64,000 nucleotides of DNA from CAYLMG01 sp964493425 (GTDB lineage: Bacteria > Planctomycetota > Phycisphaerae > Sedimentisphaerales > Anaerobacaceae): NCBI GenBank assembly GCA_964493425.1, contig CAZBMW010000011.1, positions 30,824 to 94,823 on the forward strand, given 5' to 3'. Under the pieces are notes generated by a model. It did no database searches. It was not told the origin of the DNA and was given only the letters and a program-made list of their open reading frames with translations. Below, one piece after another: positions 22,576 to 31,385 of the stretch; within the stretch, counting starts at the first letter, position 1, and the number at the start of each line of letters is the position of its first letter. A program made the translations under genes and the position numbers.

Positions 22576-24842
22576 AAGTCACTTGCCTCAGTTTCGGCAG
22601 GCTGGTTTGCATCCTGCGTCGGCTTGGGCCGGCTATCGGCTCGTTTGTAATTCGTACGTTTCAGGATATATTCGGGATTAAAATGAATGACAGCTATTGA
22701 CTGTGCGCGGGCGATGTCCTCCTCATGCATCCTTGCCGCCTTTTCAGCTTCGTAGATGCTCTGGTCGGTACGTTTTACGGTCAACTTTTTGATGCAGTAA
22801 TAGGCCATTTGAGATTTTATTTCGACAGGTGGTGCAGGGGTCGGCAGAGAGTTTGCATCAGGGGGGACAAGAGAATAAAGTCTTTCGACGAGCCGGCTTT
22901 GTCTTTGAAGGTTAAGCACGAAAGGCTGCAAGCCGGGATTGCCAGCAGCATTTGCGGTGAAGACTTTAAGCTGCATTTCCGTTATTCTCGGCGAATCGGT
23001 AAGTGTAATCAGGCTGAAATTGTTCGGGTCACCTTCGTTGCTGTCGGGTTTTGGATAGAGCTGATTGAATTTGTTTACGGCATTTTGCCAGTCGGTTTCG
23101 GCGACGAGAGAGAGGAACTCATCGGCTTTTTGTTCTGCGATTTTCATTGCAGCCAGATTTTTCAGGTCTTCGGTGACTTTTTGCCTGACTGAATAGAGGT
23201 TGTTGTTTTGATTCTGCGGCTCATCCAGGCTCAAGGTTTCAGTGCTGAAGGTGAGATTAATATTTTCCGGAGGTGCGGCTTTTTCGGCTTGTACGACGCG
23301 GACAAGAGCCCTTATATTGTCGGAGATATCTTTCAGGGGCCCGATGTTTTCGAACATCTGCGGTTTTTGCACATCAAAAGTTCCGAGCAGACTGGTTCCG
23401 ATTTCGTCCACGGCAAAGACGATTCTGTGCAGCCAGACTCTGTTAGGATTATATAAAGGATCGAATCCGTAAGCTTCGAGGAAAAGGCCGCCAAGATATT
23501 CGTCTTGCTGAATGTCTGTGGTGCTTAGCAGGCCTGTACGGCCGGCGTAGATTTTAACTTTGTACTCTTCGCTGAGTCTGCCTGCAGCGTCTTTGTAGTT
23601 GTCAGCAATTTTTTCGAATTGCCCGGCTGTAATTTTGTCAGAGTCGGAGCCCAGCTCCAAGGCAGCTTCGGTAATTGATTTCGCCTTTTGGAGGATTTCG
23701 TTTGTCTTCGAGTCTATTCTATCAAGCTTTAATTTTTCAAGGATTACAGCGGCAACTTCGGGATATGTTTGAATGCGAGTGGTCAGGGAACTGTTCGGGT
23801 CGTTGGGGTCGGAAGGAACTTGCTGCGTAAACCTTTCTCTATTGATGCGATAGAAATCCAGAGCCTGCTGCTGTGTTGGTTTTTCGATTATCTGTTCGAT
23901 ATCCTGGAGTCTGACAGCAATGTACTGCAGAGCAACTCTGTCGTCCAGCATATAACCGAAGCCGTACGGATTGTTATCATTAGGATGTCCCGGGGAGAAT
24001 TCTTTATACGTTTCAAACTGCCCGGCGATTTGAGTATCGTTCGGCTCGCTGACTTTATCGGCGAAAACAGAGGCGTCGAATTTGACAAATTCTGCATCAA
24101 CAGTCTGACGTAAGAGACTGAAGCTATGTTTTATCTGTTGCTCGGTGACATCTTCACTTGAGCATATTAAGTGTGAATACGCTATTATGTCCAGCAGGCC
24201 GGCGAAGGTTTTGAGTATTTCTTTTTCAGGGATACCAACCATTTGCGCCTGCCGGGGCGGGTTTATAAAATAATTCATTACCTGAGAATATCCTGCACCT
24301 TCGAAAAGCTGAGGTATTAAGCTTGCGAGGAAACGTTTTGCCTCTTCAATGGAAGTGTTGACGCCTGCCTGCTGCGCTTCTGTTTTGAGCAGGAACCAGA
24401 TTGTGACGCCGGCATCGGGATATTTGTAGGTTTCGTTTAATTGTTCGTCGCTGATGGTATAACCCTGAGAAGCTCTTGTCTGTTTGACGTATGCGAAAGA
24501 GATGGGTGAGAAGCTTGTGTCTGAAAAAAGCAAATCTGCGAGAAGCAAGGCATTTAGGTCAAGCACACGTCTGTATGGTTGAGCAAATAGGGGCAGACTT
24601 CTAAGAATAACAGGAGCTTTAATCATTCTGAGGATTTGCAGTTCTCGATTGGAGCGGTCATAATCAGATAAGGTCATTTTTCTATCTTTGTCGTAGTAGG
24701 CGACTACTTTATTTCGGCCGCGGCCTATCTGTTCGAGTATCTGCTGAAGAGCGGCGCCGCCGATAAAGCCGATGAGCAATATTACGACGACGACGGCCAT
24801 TATTTTCGTTTGATTCTTTCGAAACCATTTTATCAAGTTCAT
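22572..24842 (-). CDS. Membrane-anchored periplasmic SurA/PpiD-like protein
   Basis: 756 residues, with a basic N-terminus and one membrane segment at about 14-34 (IMAVVVVILLIGFIGGAALQ), so the long remainder lies in the periplasm. Arrangement and composition resemble PpiD/SurA-N chaperones: a helical part with TLSDYDRSNRELQILRM, TISDEQLNETYKYP, EVTEQQIKHSF and EKPTQQQALDFYRINRERF. I do not see a convincing rotamase (parvulin) core, so chaperone activity is more likely than isomerase activity. The C-terminus is proline- and glutamate-rich. ATG behind GGAGT. First gene of a three-gene operon. Confidence 0.7.
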   Translation of the reverse strand: MNLIKWFRKNQTKIMAVVVVILLIGFIGGAALQQILEQIGRGRNKVVAYYDKDRKMTLSDYDRSNRELQILRMIKAPVILRSLPLFAQPYRRVLDLNALLLADLLFSDTSFSPISFAYVKQTRASQGYTISDEQLNETYKYPDAGVTIWFLLKTEAQQAGVNTSIEEAKRFLASLIPQLFEGAGYSQVMNYFINPPRQAQMVGIPEKEILKTFAGLLDIIAYSHLICSSEDVTEQQIKHSFSLLRQTVDAEFVKFDASVFADKVSEPNDTQIAGQFETYKEFSPGHPNDNNPYGFGYMLDDRVALQYIAVRLQDIEQIIEKPTQQQALDFYRINRERFTQQVPSDPNDPNSSLTTRIQTYPEVAAVILEKLKLDRIDSKTNEILQKAKSITEAALELGSDSDKITAGQFEKIADNYKDAAGRLSEEYKVKIYAGRTGLLSTTDIQQDEYLGGLFLEAYGFDPLYNPNRVWLHRIVFAVDEIGTSLLGTFDVQKPQMFENIGPLKDISDNIRALVRVVQAEKAAPPENINLTFSTETLSLDEPQNQNNNLYSVRQKVTEDLKNLAAMKIAEQKADEFLSLVAETDWQNAVNKFNQLYPKPDSNEGDPNNFSLITLTDSPRITEMQLKVFTANAAGNPGLQPFVLNLQRQSRLVERLYSLVPPDANSLPTPAPPVEIKSQMAYYCIKKLTVKRTDQSIYEAEKAARMHEEDIARAQSIAVIHFNPEYILKRTNYKRADSRPKPTQDANQPAETEASDL

Positions 24843-25032
24843 AGTCTTACTCCAAATCTTCAGCCTGCCTTTATTTTTAGAACGCTAAAGTATATCGGAA
24901 TCCGATTGTGTTGCAAGAAAAATAGGTATTAGGAAGTAGAGAGTTTTAGTTAGGAAAAGAGACGAAAGAATTAAGAGAACCGAGGTTAAAAATTAAAAAT
25001 TTGAGTTCCGGGGCGTACCGATGATATTACAG

Positions 25033-26394
25033 TTAACTTTTTGCTGAAGGTTTCAGGCGAGACAGGAGGTCAGTGATGTTGCGGGCAAATCGCCTAAAAG
25101 CAACGGCACGAGCGAGTTTTTTCAATTGATTATCATCGGGAGCCAGTTTTAGCGCTTTGCGAAGATTCTCGTCGGCCTGTTCGAATTTCGAGGTTTTCAA
25201 ATAAAGATAGGCTAAGTTTTTTAAGGCACCTATATGCTGCGGGTCTATATCGAGGGCATTGGTAAAGAGTAACGCAGCATTTTCGAACCTTTTTCTTATG
25301 ATGTCAATATAACCAAGATAGTAATAGGCGTCGGCGTCAGTGGAATCGAGGTCGACTGCCCTCAATAAGCAATTTGCGGCGCAATCGATGTCACCGAGCT
25401 CAAGGAAGAGCGAGCTCATAGAGACAAGAGCGTCAGGATGATCGGGAGTCAATTGCAGCTCTGCAAGCAGATATGCCTTTGCCTTATTTTTATCTTTTGT
25501 GTTCAGGCTGCAAAGTGCCAGACGATACCGCGGGCCGATAAGTGTTGCGTCAATTTCGAGAGCTTTGTTATAAAGTTCAGCGGCCTTTGTGTAGTCGTTA
25601 TTGTTGAAAGCGATTTCACCGAGGTAAAAAAAGGCAGGAGCAGAATCGGGGTCAAGCTCAAGGATTCTGTTGAATTTTTCCTTTGCGGCTTCGAGGTCGG
25701 CAGTCTGCAGCAGAAACAGGCCGAAATCAAGAATAGCATCTACGTTGCCCGGGTTTGCTCGAAGCTCCTGCAAAAAGTATATTCTGGCATTTTCAAAATC
25801 ATTCTGGGCCTGGTACGCCTGCGCGATTCGGTAGTTTATCTGCGGGTGAGCGGGGTCGAGCTGTGCGGTTCTTTTCCAGCAGCGGACGGCTTTTTGGAAC
25901 TGCCTCTGGATGAAAAGACTATTCCCAATGTTATAGTAGCACAGTGGACAGTCAGGATTTATCTGCTGAGCAAGATAAAACATCTGCTCTGCGAGGTCGT
26001 GAAGGCCCATTTCGGTGTAAGCAATTATACGATTGCAATAACAGGGTTCGAAGTCAGGGTCAAGTTTTTGTATGTGTTCAAAAGTTGCAATGGCTAAGTC
26101 ATAATATCCAATTCTTGTATAATCGACAGCGAGAGAATTTAATATTTCGAGGTCATCTGGATTGAGAGAGAGTGCTATTCCATATTCGCTTATCGCATCC
26201 TTGAAGCGGCTGGCGGAATCGAGCGCGAGAGCCTTGTCAAAGTGCCAGGATGAGTTTGCCGGATTCATCTCCAGTGCCTGGTCGATTTCGGCGATGGCCT
26301 GGTCTATCTTTCCATCCTCATATAACATAAAGGCGTTTATGGCCTTTTTTTCGGCCTGGTCGTAGCCGCCGAAAGTCATATCGTCAAAAAACAT
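25033..26394 (-). CDS. Tetratricopeptide repeat protein
   Basis: 453 residues made of about twelve 34-residue TPR units from residue 14 to 430, e.g. AFMLYEDGKIDQAIAEIDQA, YYNIGNSLFIQRQFQKAVRC and FYLGEIAFNNNDYTKAAELY. No signal peptide or membrane segment, so cytoplasmic. A solenoid for protein binding; the partner is unknown and no neighbour is coupled to it. Confidence 0.88.
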   Translation of the reverse strand: MFFDDMTFGGYDQAEKKAINAFMLYEDGKIDQAIAEIDQALEMNPANSSWHFDKALALDSASRFKDAISEYGIALSLNPDDLEILNSLAVDYTRIGYYDLAIATFEHIQKLDPDFEPCYCNRIIAYTEMGLHDLAEQMFYLAQQINPDCPLCYYNIGNSLFIQRQFQKAVRCWKRTAQLDPAHPQINYRIAQAYQAQNDFENARIYFLQELRANPGNVDAILDFGLFLLQTADLEAAKEKFNRILELDPDSAPAFFYLGEIAFNNNDYTKAAELYNKALEIDATLIGPRYRLALCSLNTKDKNKAKAYLLAELQLTPDHPDALVSMSSLFLELGDIDCAANCLLRAVDLDSTDADAYYYLGYIDIIRKRFENAALLFTNALDIDPQHIGALKNLAYLYLKTSKFEQADENLRKALKLAPDDNQLKKLARAVAFRRFARNITDLLSRLKPSAKS

Positions 26395-26728
26395 AAGTTT
26401 TTGTAATCCCTGTGACTTAGGTTAAAAAATCATTCCCCACAGGTTATCGCCTATAGGCGGCTGGCAGGTTAGCTGATTTTCGGCAGGTTTTGACTTTTTC
26501 GAGAGCTGGAAGATTTTGCTGGTAATTTTTCTTATAAGCTCTTAAAATTAAAAAAGTTAACCGCATATTTTGACAAGTTACGATGAGTCGGGGGATTTAA
26601 GGGAGAGTGTTTTTCTGGAAAGGTTTATTCGAAAGTCTTATAATAGCGGGTTTGTGATTGGCAATCAGACTTAGGCAAAAGTGAATTGAGATTTGATAAT
26701 AGAGTCATATTTTGGGAGAAATAAGAGA
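26395..26728. other. Intergenic region between divergent genes
   Basis: Holds the promoters for the TPR protein and ribH. TTATAATAG at 26638-26646 is a possible -10 box for ribH. A small palindrome CGCCTATAGGCG is at 26448-26459. I looked for an FMN riboswitch ahead of ribH and saw none of its conserved words. Confidence 0.3.
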
Positions 26729-27193
26729 ATGGCTAAGGAAATAAAGGGTCATTTGACGGCGGGTAAGGTAAATTATGCTATAGTAGTCAGCCGGTTTAAT
26801 GAGTTTGTTACGAGCCGGCTTTTGGGCGGAGCGATAGACTGCCTTGTCCGTCACGGGGCATCGGACGAACAGCTAACAGTAGTATGGGTTCCTGGTGTAT
26901 GCGAGATTACACAAACTGCGAAGAAGCTGGCGGGCAGCGGCAAATACGCCGCGGTTATCTGCCTTGGAGCTGCGATACGCGGACAGACAAGCCATTACGA
27001 GTATGTTTGTCAGCAGGTCTCACGCGGCATAGGACAGATTAATTACGAAGGTGAGGTGCCAGCAATATTCGGCGTGCTGACGTGCGATACATTAGAACAG
27101 GCAGTAGAGAGAGCAGGCACGAAGATGGGCAACGCGGGAGCAGACGCAGCGAAGGCGGCAATGGAAATGGTAAGCGTGATGAACCAGATTTGA
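26729..27193 (+). CDS. ribH: 6,7-dimethyl-8-ribityllumazine synthase
   Basis: 154 residues from the ATG at 26729 (MAKEIKGHLTAGKVNYAIVV). Penultimate step of riboflavin synthesis; forms large icosahedral or pentameric cages. Motifs: VSRFNEFVTSRLLGGAIDCL, WVPGVCEI (substrate-binding loop), AVICLGAAIRGQTSHYEYVC with the catalytic His, and PAIFGVLTCDTLEQAVERAG. Length is normal. Followed by nusB, a classic pairing. Confidence 0.95.
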   Translation: MAKEIKGHLTAGKVNYAIVVSRFNEFVTSRLLGGAIDCLVRHGASDEQLTVVWVPGVCEITQTAKKLAGSGKYAAVICLGAAIRGQTSHYEYVCQQVSRGIGQINYEGEVPAIFGVLTCDTLEQAVERAGTKMGNAGADAAKAAMEMVSVMNQI

Positions 27194-27264
27194 GGATGAT
27201 TGTGCAGAGAACGGCAAGCAATTGCACAGTTAAATTAAAGGATACAAAAATTCGAGGTCCAGCA

Positions 27265-27687
27265 GTGGATAAAAGGACGCGAGCCAGAGAACTGGCGATG
27301 CAGGGCCTGTATCAGCTTGAGGTGCAGGGAACAGAACTGCTTGAGCGCATAGATGATTTTTTTACTGAGAACTCAGCGGAAGAAATTACTCTCGAACTGG
27401 CTTTTAGATGGTGCAAAGAGACTTGGCAGAAAGTCGAAGAGTGCGACAAGCTTATAGGAGAATCAACAATAAAGTGGGGCCTGTCACGGCTGAGTCTCGT
27501 CGATAAAAGTATATTGAGACTTGCTGTGTATCAATTGAAATTCTGCAACGATATTCCGCCCAAGGTTGTAATAAATGAGGCAATAGAGCTTGCCAAAAAG
27601 TTTGGCGGTGAGAAGTCGCCATCGTTCATAAACGGAGTGCTCGATGCAGCTTTGAGGAAGATAGAGAAAAACAGTGTGCAGGATTGA
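27265..27687 (+). CDS. nusB: Transcription antitermination factor NusB
   Basis: 140 residues from the GTG at 27265, seven bases after GAGG; this gives the usual start (VDKRTRARELAMQGLYQLEV) and usual length. An in-frame ATG at 27196, two bases after the ribH stop, would add 23 residues. Binds boxA RNA with NusE in rRNA antitermination. Motifs: RARELAMQGLYQLE, LSLVDKSILRLAVYQL and PPKVVINEAIELAKKFGGEKSPSF. ribH-nusB gene order is widely conserved. Confidence 0.93.
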   Translation: MDKRTRARELAMQGLYQLEVQGTELLERIDDFFTENSAEEITLELAFRWCKETWQKVEECDKLIGESTIKWGLSRLSLVDKSILRLAVYQLKFCNDIPPKVVINEAIELAKKFGGEKSPSFINGVLDAALRKIEKNSVQD

Positions 27688-27715
27688 AAGATAAATCTAA
27701 TCCCGTAGAGTGACG

Positions 27716-28714
27716 ATGAGAAAGATATCGGTTTTGAATCAAAAAGGGGGAGTAGGCAAGACAACAACAGTAGCTAATATTGCTGCTGCGCTTGTGCAAA
27801 AAGGATTGAAGGTTGTCGTTATCGACCTTGACCCGCAGGCACATCTGACAATACATTTCGGTGTGGATGCGGATAAGGCGAAGAACGGCTCGTATGCGCT
27901 GCTGACGCAATCGGCGAAGTTCGACGAGTCGCTTATGCTGGTTCGGCCCAACCTGTGGCTGATGGCGGCCAATATCGACCTTGTCGGCGCTGAAAGCGAA
28001 CTGGTGAGCATAGTCGGCAGAGAGATAATTCTTCGCGAGGCAATAGAGGCGAGTGAGCAGGAGTTTGATTATGTGATTATCGACTGTGCGCCTTCGCTTG
28101 GACTTCTTACATTAAATGCATTAGCGGCGGCTGACGAGATATTGATACCGATTCAGCCGCATTTTCTGGCACTTCAGGGTTTCGGCAAGCTATTACAAAC
28201 AGTTGAACTTGTGAATAAAAGGATAAATCCGAACCTTAAGGTCAAATGGGTGCTGCTCTGTATGTTCGACAGCCGTGTTTCGCTGTCGGGCGAAGTTAAG
28301 GCTGATATCGAGCAATTTTTGACGAGCGCGCGGGGCGGCGGCTATGCGTGGTCTCAGGCAGAGATTCTGCCGGTCTTCGTTCGCAGGAATATCAAGCTGG
28401 CGGAGGCCCCAAGCTACGGCAAGACGATTTTTGAGTATGAAAAAAGCTGTCACGGCGCGGAGGATTACGCAGCAGTGGCAGAATTCATACATACCGGGCG
28501 TCTGCCTGAGCCGGCAGAAGCAAAGCAGGAACAAAAGGCTGACGATAAAAGTGAAGAGAAAGTTGTCGAACCCAAAAAAGAACAGCAGACAGTTTCGGGG
28601 CAAGCGGCACCGATAGAAATCCAGGAAATCGCCAGTCAGCGAAAAGATTCGGACATAAAGCAGGTTAGTCCAGCATCATCACAAAAAGAAGACTGCGGCA
28701 GCGATGGTGCATAG
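27716..28714 (+). CDS. ParA/Soj-family ATPase
   Basis: 332 residues from ATG 27716. Deviant Walker A KGGVGKTTTVAN at 10-21 and the ParA signatures VVIDLDPQAHLT, DYVIIDCAPSLGLLTLNALAA and LIPIQPHFLALQGFG. These ATPases bind DNA non-specifically and position chromosomes, plasmids or complexes. No parB is next to it, so the cargo is unknown. The last about 70 residues are a charged, probably disordered tail (EAKQEQKADDKSEEKVVEP). Lies 28 bases after nusB, on the same strand. Confidence 0.88.
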   Translation: MRKISVLNQKGGVGKTTTVANIAAALVQKGLKVVVIDLDPQAHLTIHFGVDADKAKNGSYALLTQSAKFDESLMLVRPNLWLMAANIDLVGAESELVSIVGREIILREAIEASEQEFDYVIIDCAPSLGLLTLNALAAADEILIPIQPHFLALQGFGKLLQTVELVNKRINPNLKVKWVLLCMFDSRVSLSGEVKADIEQFLTSARGGGYAWSQAEILPVFVRRNIKLAEAPSYGKTIFEYEKSCHGAEDYAAVAEFIHTGRLPEPAEAKQEQKADDKSEEKVVEPKKEQQTVSGQAAPIEIQEIASQRKDSDIKQVSPASSQKEDCGSDGA

Positions 28715-28741
28715 TAAATTCTTTAAGGGGTGTTTTTGTAG

Positions 28742-29428
28742 TTAGAACTGCTGGGCCGGGTTTTGGAGCATTTCTTTTATCAGGTTTAAAAATTCGGCTG
28801 CATAGGTATGACTGACAATTCTGCCGTCAACGGCAAGTGTAAGGGTGAGTATTTTTCGTGAAACAGCTTTGCCGTCTTTGACAACAATGGACGGAATGAC
28901 GTTTCCGACGGCGAGTATTGCACAGGCAGGCGGAGGGACAATGCCTATGAAAGAATCGAGGTTGTAGGCACCGAGATTGCTTAAGGCAATGGTTTCACCC
29001 TGTACGTCATCGAGGCTCAATTTATTGCTGCGTGCCTTTTCGGTAAGGACTTGTTCCTCTCGGGCTATTTCGGCAAGGGTTTTCTTGTCTGCATTTTTTA
29101 GTACAGGGACGAGCAGGCCGTGAGGAGCATTGACAGCAAAGCCTACGTTGACAGAATCGGCGATTTTGATAGTTTCAGCTTTTAGAGAGCCGACCATAAG
29201 CGGGTGTTTATCGACGGCGAGAGCAAGAGTGTGGATATAGAATGCATTTGTGGTGATTTTTACGCCGAATTGCTTTCTCAATTTCGGACGTACGGCCATC
29301 AGGTCGGTTACATCTGCTTTTGCTTCGATGTAAAAACAGGGCTTGGTGCGTTTGGATTCGAGCATACGCCGGCCGATGAGCTTCTGAATGTGTGTAAGAA
29401 TAACCTGTTTTTTTGCTGTACCGTTCAT
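28742..29428 (-). CDS. 2-oxoacid dehydrogenase acyltransferase (E2) catalytic domain, degenerate active site
   Basis: 228 residues corresponding to the catalytic domain of dihydrolipoamide acyltransferases only: there is no lipoyl or peripheral-subunit-binding domain. Family motifs: LIGRRMLESKRTKPCFYIEA, VNVGFAVNAPHGLLVPVLKN, EIAREEQVLTEKARSNKLSL, ALSNLGAYNLDSFIGIVPPP and AILAVGN. The active-site motif DHRxxDGxxAA reads DGRIVSHTYAA, so the catalytic His and the Asp-Gly are replaced. It may be a structural or regulatory relative, or use a different chemistry. No E1 or E3 gene is in the window. Confidence 0.85.
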   Translation of the reverse strand: MNGTAKKQVILTHIQKLIGRRMLESKRTKPCFYIEAKADVTDLMAVRPKLRKQFGVKITTNAFYIHTLALAVDKHPLMVGSLKAETIKIADSVNVGFAVNAPHGLLVPVLKNADKKTLAEIAREEQVLTEKARSNKLSLDDVQGETIALSNLGAYNLDSFIGIVPPPACAILAVGNVIPSIVVKDGKAVSRKILTLTLAVDGRIVSHTYAAEFLNLIKEMLQNPAQQF

Positions 29429-29617
29429 ATTCTTTTTTAGTTGAAAATGGGCTTTTCTTTGCGTTAATTAATATTCAATAAAGGCTAAGGAGGCAACTAA
29501 ATTTTGGTTTATTTTTCTGGTTGCTTTTGTACTGAGATGATAAAATTTTCAAGCCGGTTCGGCTGGGTAAAAGAAATATTTTTGTTGATTTGGGCCGCGG
29601 CGTGACTGCGGTATTTT

Positions 29618-30226
29618 ATGATTGATTCAAACTGGGCAGACAAAAGTTGTGCGGTAGTAGCAGCACATCCGGATGATGAGACGCTGTGGGCCGGCGGTAC
29701 GATTTTGATGCATCCGGAGGCGAATTGGACAATAGTAACATTGTGCCGTCGAAGCGATGCAGACAGACGAGCAAGATTTTTCAGGGTATTAAAAGAATAC
29801 GGTGCAGAAGGAGAGATGGCTGACCTTGATGACGGGCCGGAACAAAATCCATTAGATAAAGAGCTTGTAAAAAATACCGTTATAAATCTGCTGGGAAAAG
29901 CAAATTTTGACCTCGTGATAACTCACAGCAGCAAAGGCGAATATACACGGCACTTAAGACACGAGGAGGCTGCTGAGGCGGTGTTGGATTTGTACAAAGG
30001 GGGTCTTCTCAAAGCCGGCAGCGTATGGTCGTTTGCATACGAGGACGGCAACAAATCATACCTTCCCCGCGCGATTGAGAGCGCCGATATTTATCTGCAG
30101 TTAACAGATGACATTTGGCAAAGGAAGTATAAAATAATAACCGAGCTTTACGGTTTTGCAGCAGACAGCTTCGAGGCCAGAACGAATCCAAAAGCTGAAG
30201 CATTTTGGCATATAAAGAAGGTTTGA
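29618..30226 (+). CDS. PIG-L family N-deacetylase
   Basis: 202 residues. Zinc-site motif AAHPDDETLWAGG at 15-27 and later HLRHEEAAEA supply the expected His and Asp ligands. These enzymes remove acetyl groups from N-acetylglucosaminyl compounds such as GlcNAc-inositol or bacillithiol precursors. Next to a GT4 glycosyltransferase, 15 bases downstream, it may act on a sugar conjugate made by that enzyme. Substrate not determined. Confidence 0.85.
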   Translation: MIDSNWADKSCAVVAAHPDDETLWAGGTILMHPEANWTIVTLCRRSDADRRARFFRVLKEYGAEGEMADLDDGPEQNPLDKELVKNTVINLLGKANFDLVITHSSKGEYTRHLRHEEAAEAVLDLYKGGLLKAGSVWSFAYEDGNKSYLPRAIESADIYLQLTDDIWQRKYKIITELYGFAADSFEARTNPKAEAFWHIKKV

Positions 30227-30241
30227 AAGGTCAGGTGTGAA

Positions 30242-31384
30242 ATGAAGGTGTTAGTTTCTTACGACTATCCACCATCACCCGGAGGCCTAGCGACGCAGGG
30301 TGATTTGCTCTATAGGGGCCTAAAAGAGATGGGAGTTGATGCGCATGCGGTGAACTTCGAGTCGGCTCAGGAGAAAGAATGGTATTACCGGTGGTTTGAG
30401 CCGGATGTGGTGCTCGGAGTCGGTTACTGGGGACATTGTCCCCATATTGTTCTGCACCCGAAGCGATACGGCGTTCTGCCAATACCGTGGATGGTCGCCG
30501 ACGGTTATATGGCCAATTACAGAGAGATACTCGAGGATTTGCCATTGATACTGGTAACAAGCAACTGGGTGAAGAGGATTTATATGCGTGATGGCTTGAG
30601 CGGAAAAAATATTGAGGTTCTGCATGTCGGCTGTGATACTGATGCATTTGCGCCACGTGGTGTCAGTGACCCGAAGGTAAGTTCGGTGCGTGAGTCACTC
30701 GGGGTTTCGCCGGATCAGATAATGGTACTTACAGTCGGCGGTGACGCTGCGTCAAAAGGAGCTCAGGAGGTGATGCAGGCTCTGGCGATAAACGATACAC
30801 AGCTTCCGGACTGGAAATATGTGTGCAAGGTGTGGCCTCAGCCGAGAACAGAGCAGCAGAATCTTGCTGACTTGCAGCTTGCCACTCACTTGGGTATCGA
30901 AAAAAACGTAGTTTATACAACCAGCAGAGTGTCGCGTAATTTTATGCCATACCTGCTTGCAGCGTGCGATATATATGCGGCGCCGTCCCGGCTGGAGGGT
31001 TTCGGGATGATACAAATAGAAGCGAATGCCTGCGGCAAACCCGTGATAGGGATAAAGGCAATGGGGATGCTTGATACCTTAGTTCAAGGCAAAACAGCAT
31101 ATATGGCAGACGTTGCACAGGAGATACGATTAAGAGAAGCGACGCTCGGCGATGAATCGGGTTACGAGCCGGGCAGCAAGGTTGTTTTTAAGAGGCCTCG
31201 AATAGTGGATTACCGGGCAAGTGTCCACGATATAGCAAAATACCTGCTGGAGCTGATGAAGAACCCCGAGCTGAGAAAACAAATGGGACAGGAAGGAAGA
31301 AAAAGAGCTGTGGCACACTTCGATTACAGAGTAATAGCGAAGAAATTCATTCGGTTAGTTTCTGAAAGGCTCGGCATAAGTTAG
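30242..31384 (+). CDS. Glycosyltransferase family 4
   Basis: 380 residues of the GT-B type. N-terminal Rossmann part opens MKVLVSYDYPPSPGGLATQG with the GG loop; C-terminal part has TVGGDAASKGAQEVMQA, ACDIYAAPSRLEGFGMIQIE and EANACGKPVIG, i.e. the EX7E retaining signature. Likely transfers a sugar from a nucleotide donor to a small molecule or glycan. Neighbours are a PIG-L deacetylase and a GH100-like protein; the BshA/BshB pair of bacillithiol synthesis has a similar combination, but that is only a suggestion. Confidence 0.87.
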   Translation: MKVLVSYDYPPSPGGLATQGDLLYRGLKEMGVDAHAVNFESAQEKEWYYRWFEPDVVLGVGYWGHCPHIVLHPKRYGVLPIPWMVADGYMANYREILEDLPLILVTSNWVKRIYMRDGLSGKNIEVLHVGCDTDAFAPRGVSDPKVSSVRESLGVSPDQIMVLTVGGDAASKGAQEVMQALAINDTQLPDWKYVCKVWPQPRTEQQNLADLQLATHLGIEKNVVYTTSRVSRNFMPYLLAACDIYAAPSRLEGFGMIQIEANACGKPVIGIKAMGMLDTLVQGKTAYMADVAQEIRLREATLGDESGYEPGSKVVFKRPRIVDYRASVHDIAKYLLELMKNPELRKQMGQEGRKRAVAHFDYRVIAKKFIRLVSERLGIS

Positions 31385-31385
31385 T

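Noticed and set aside
26395..26728. FMN riboswitch before ribH
   Set aside because: None of the conserved words of the class is present.
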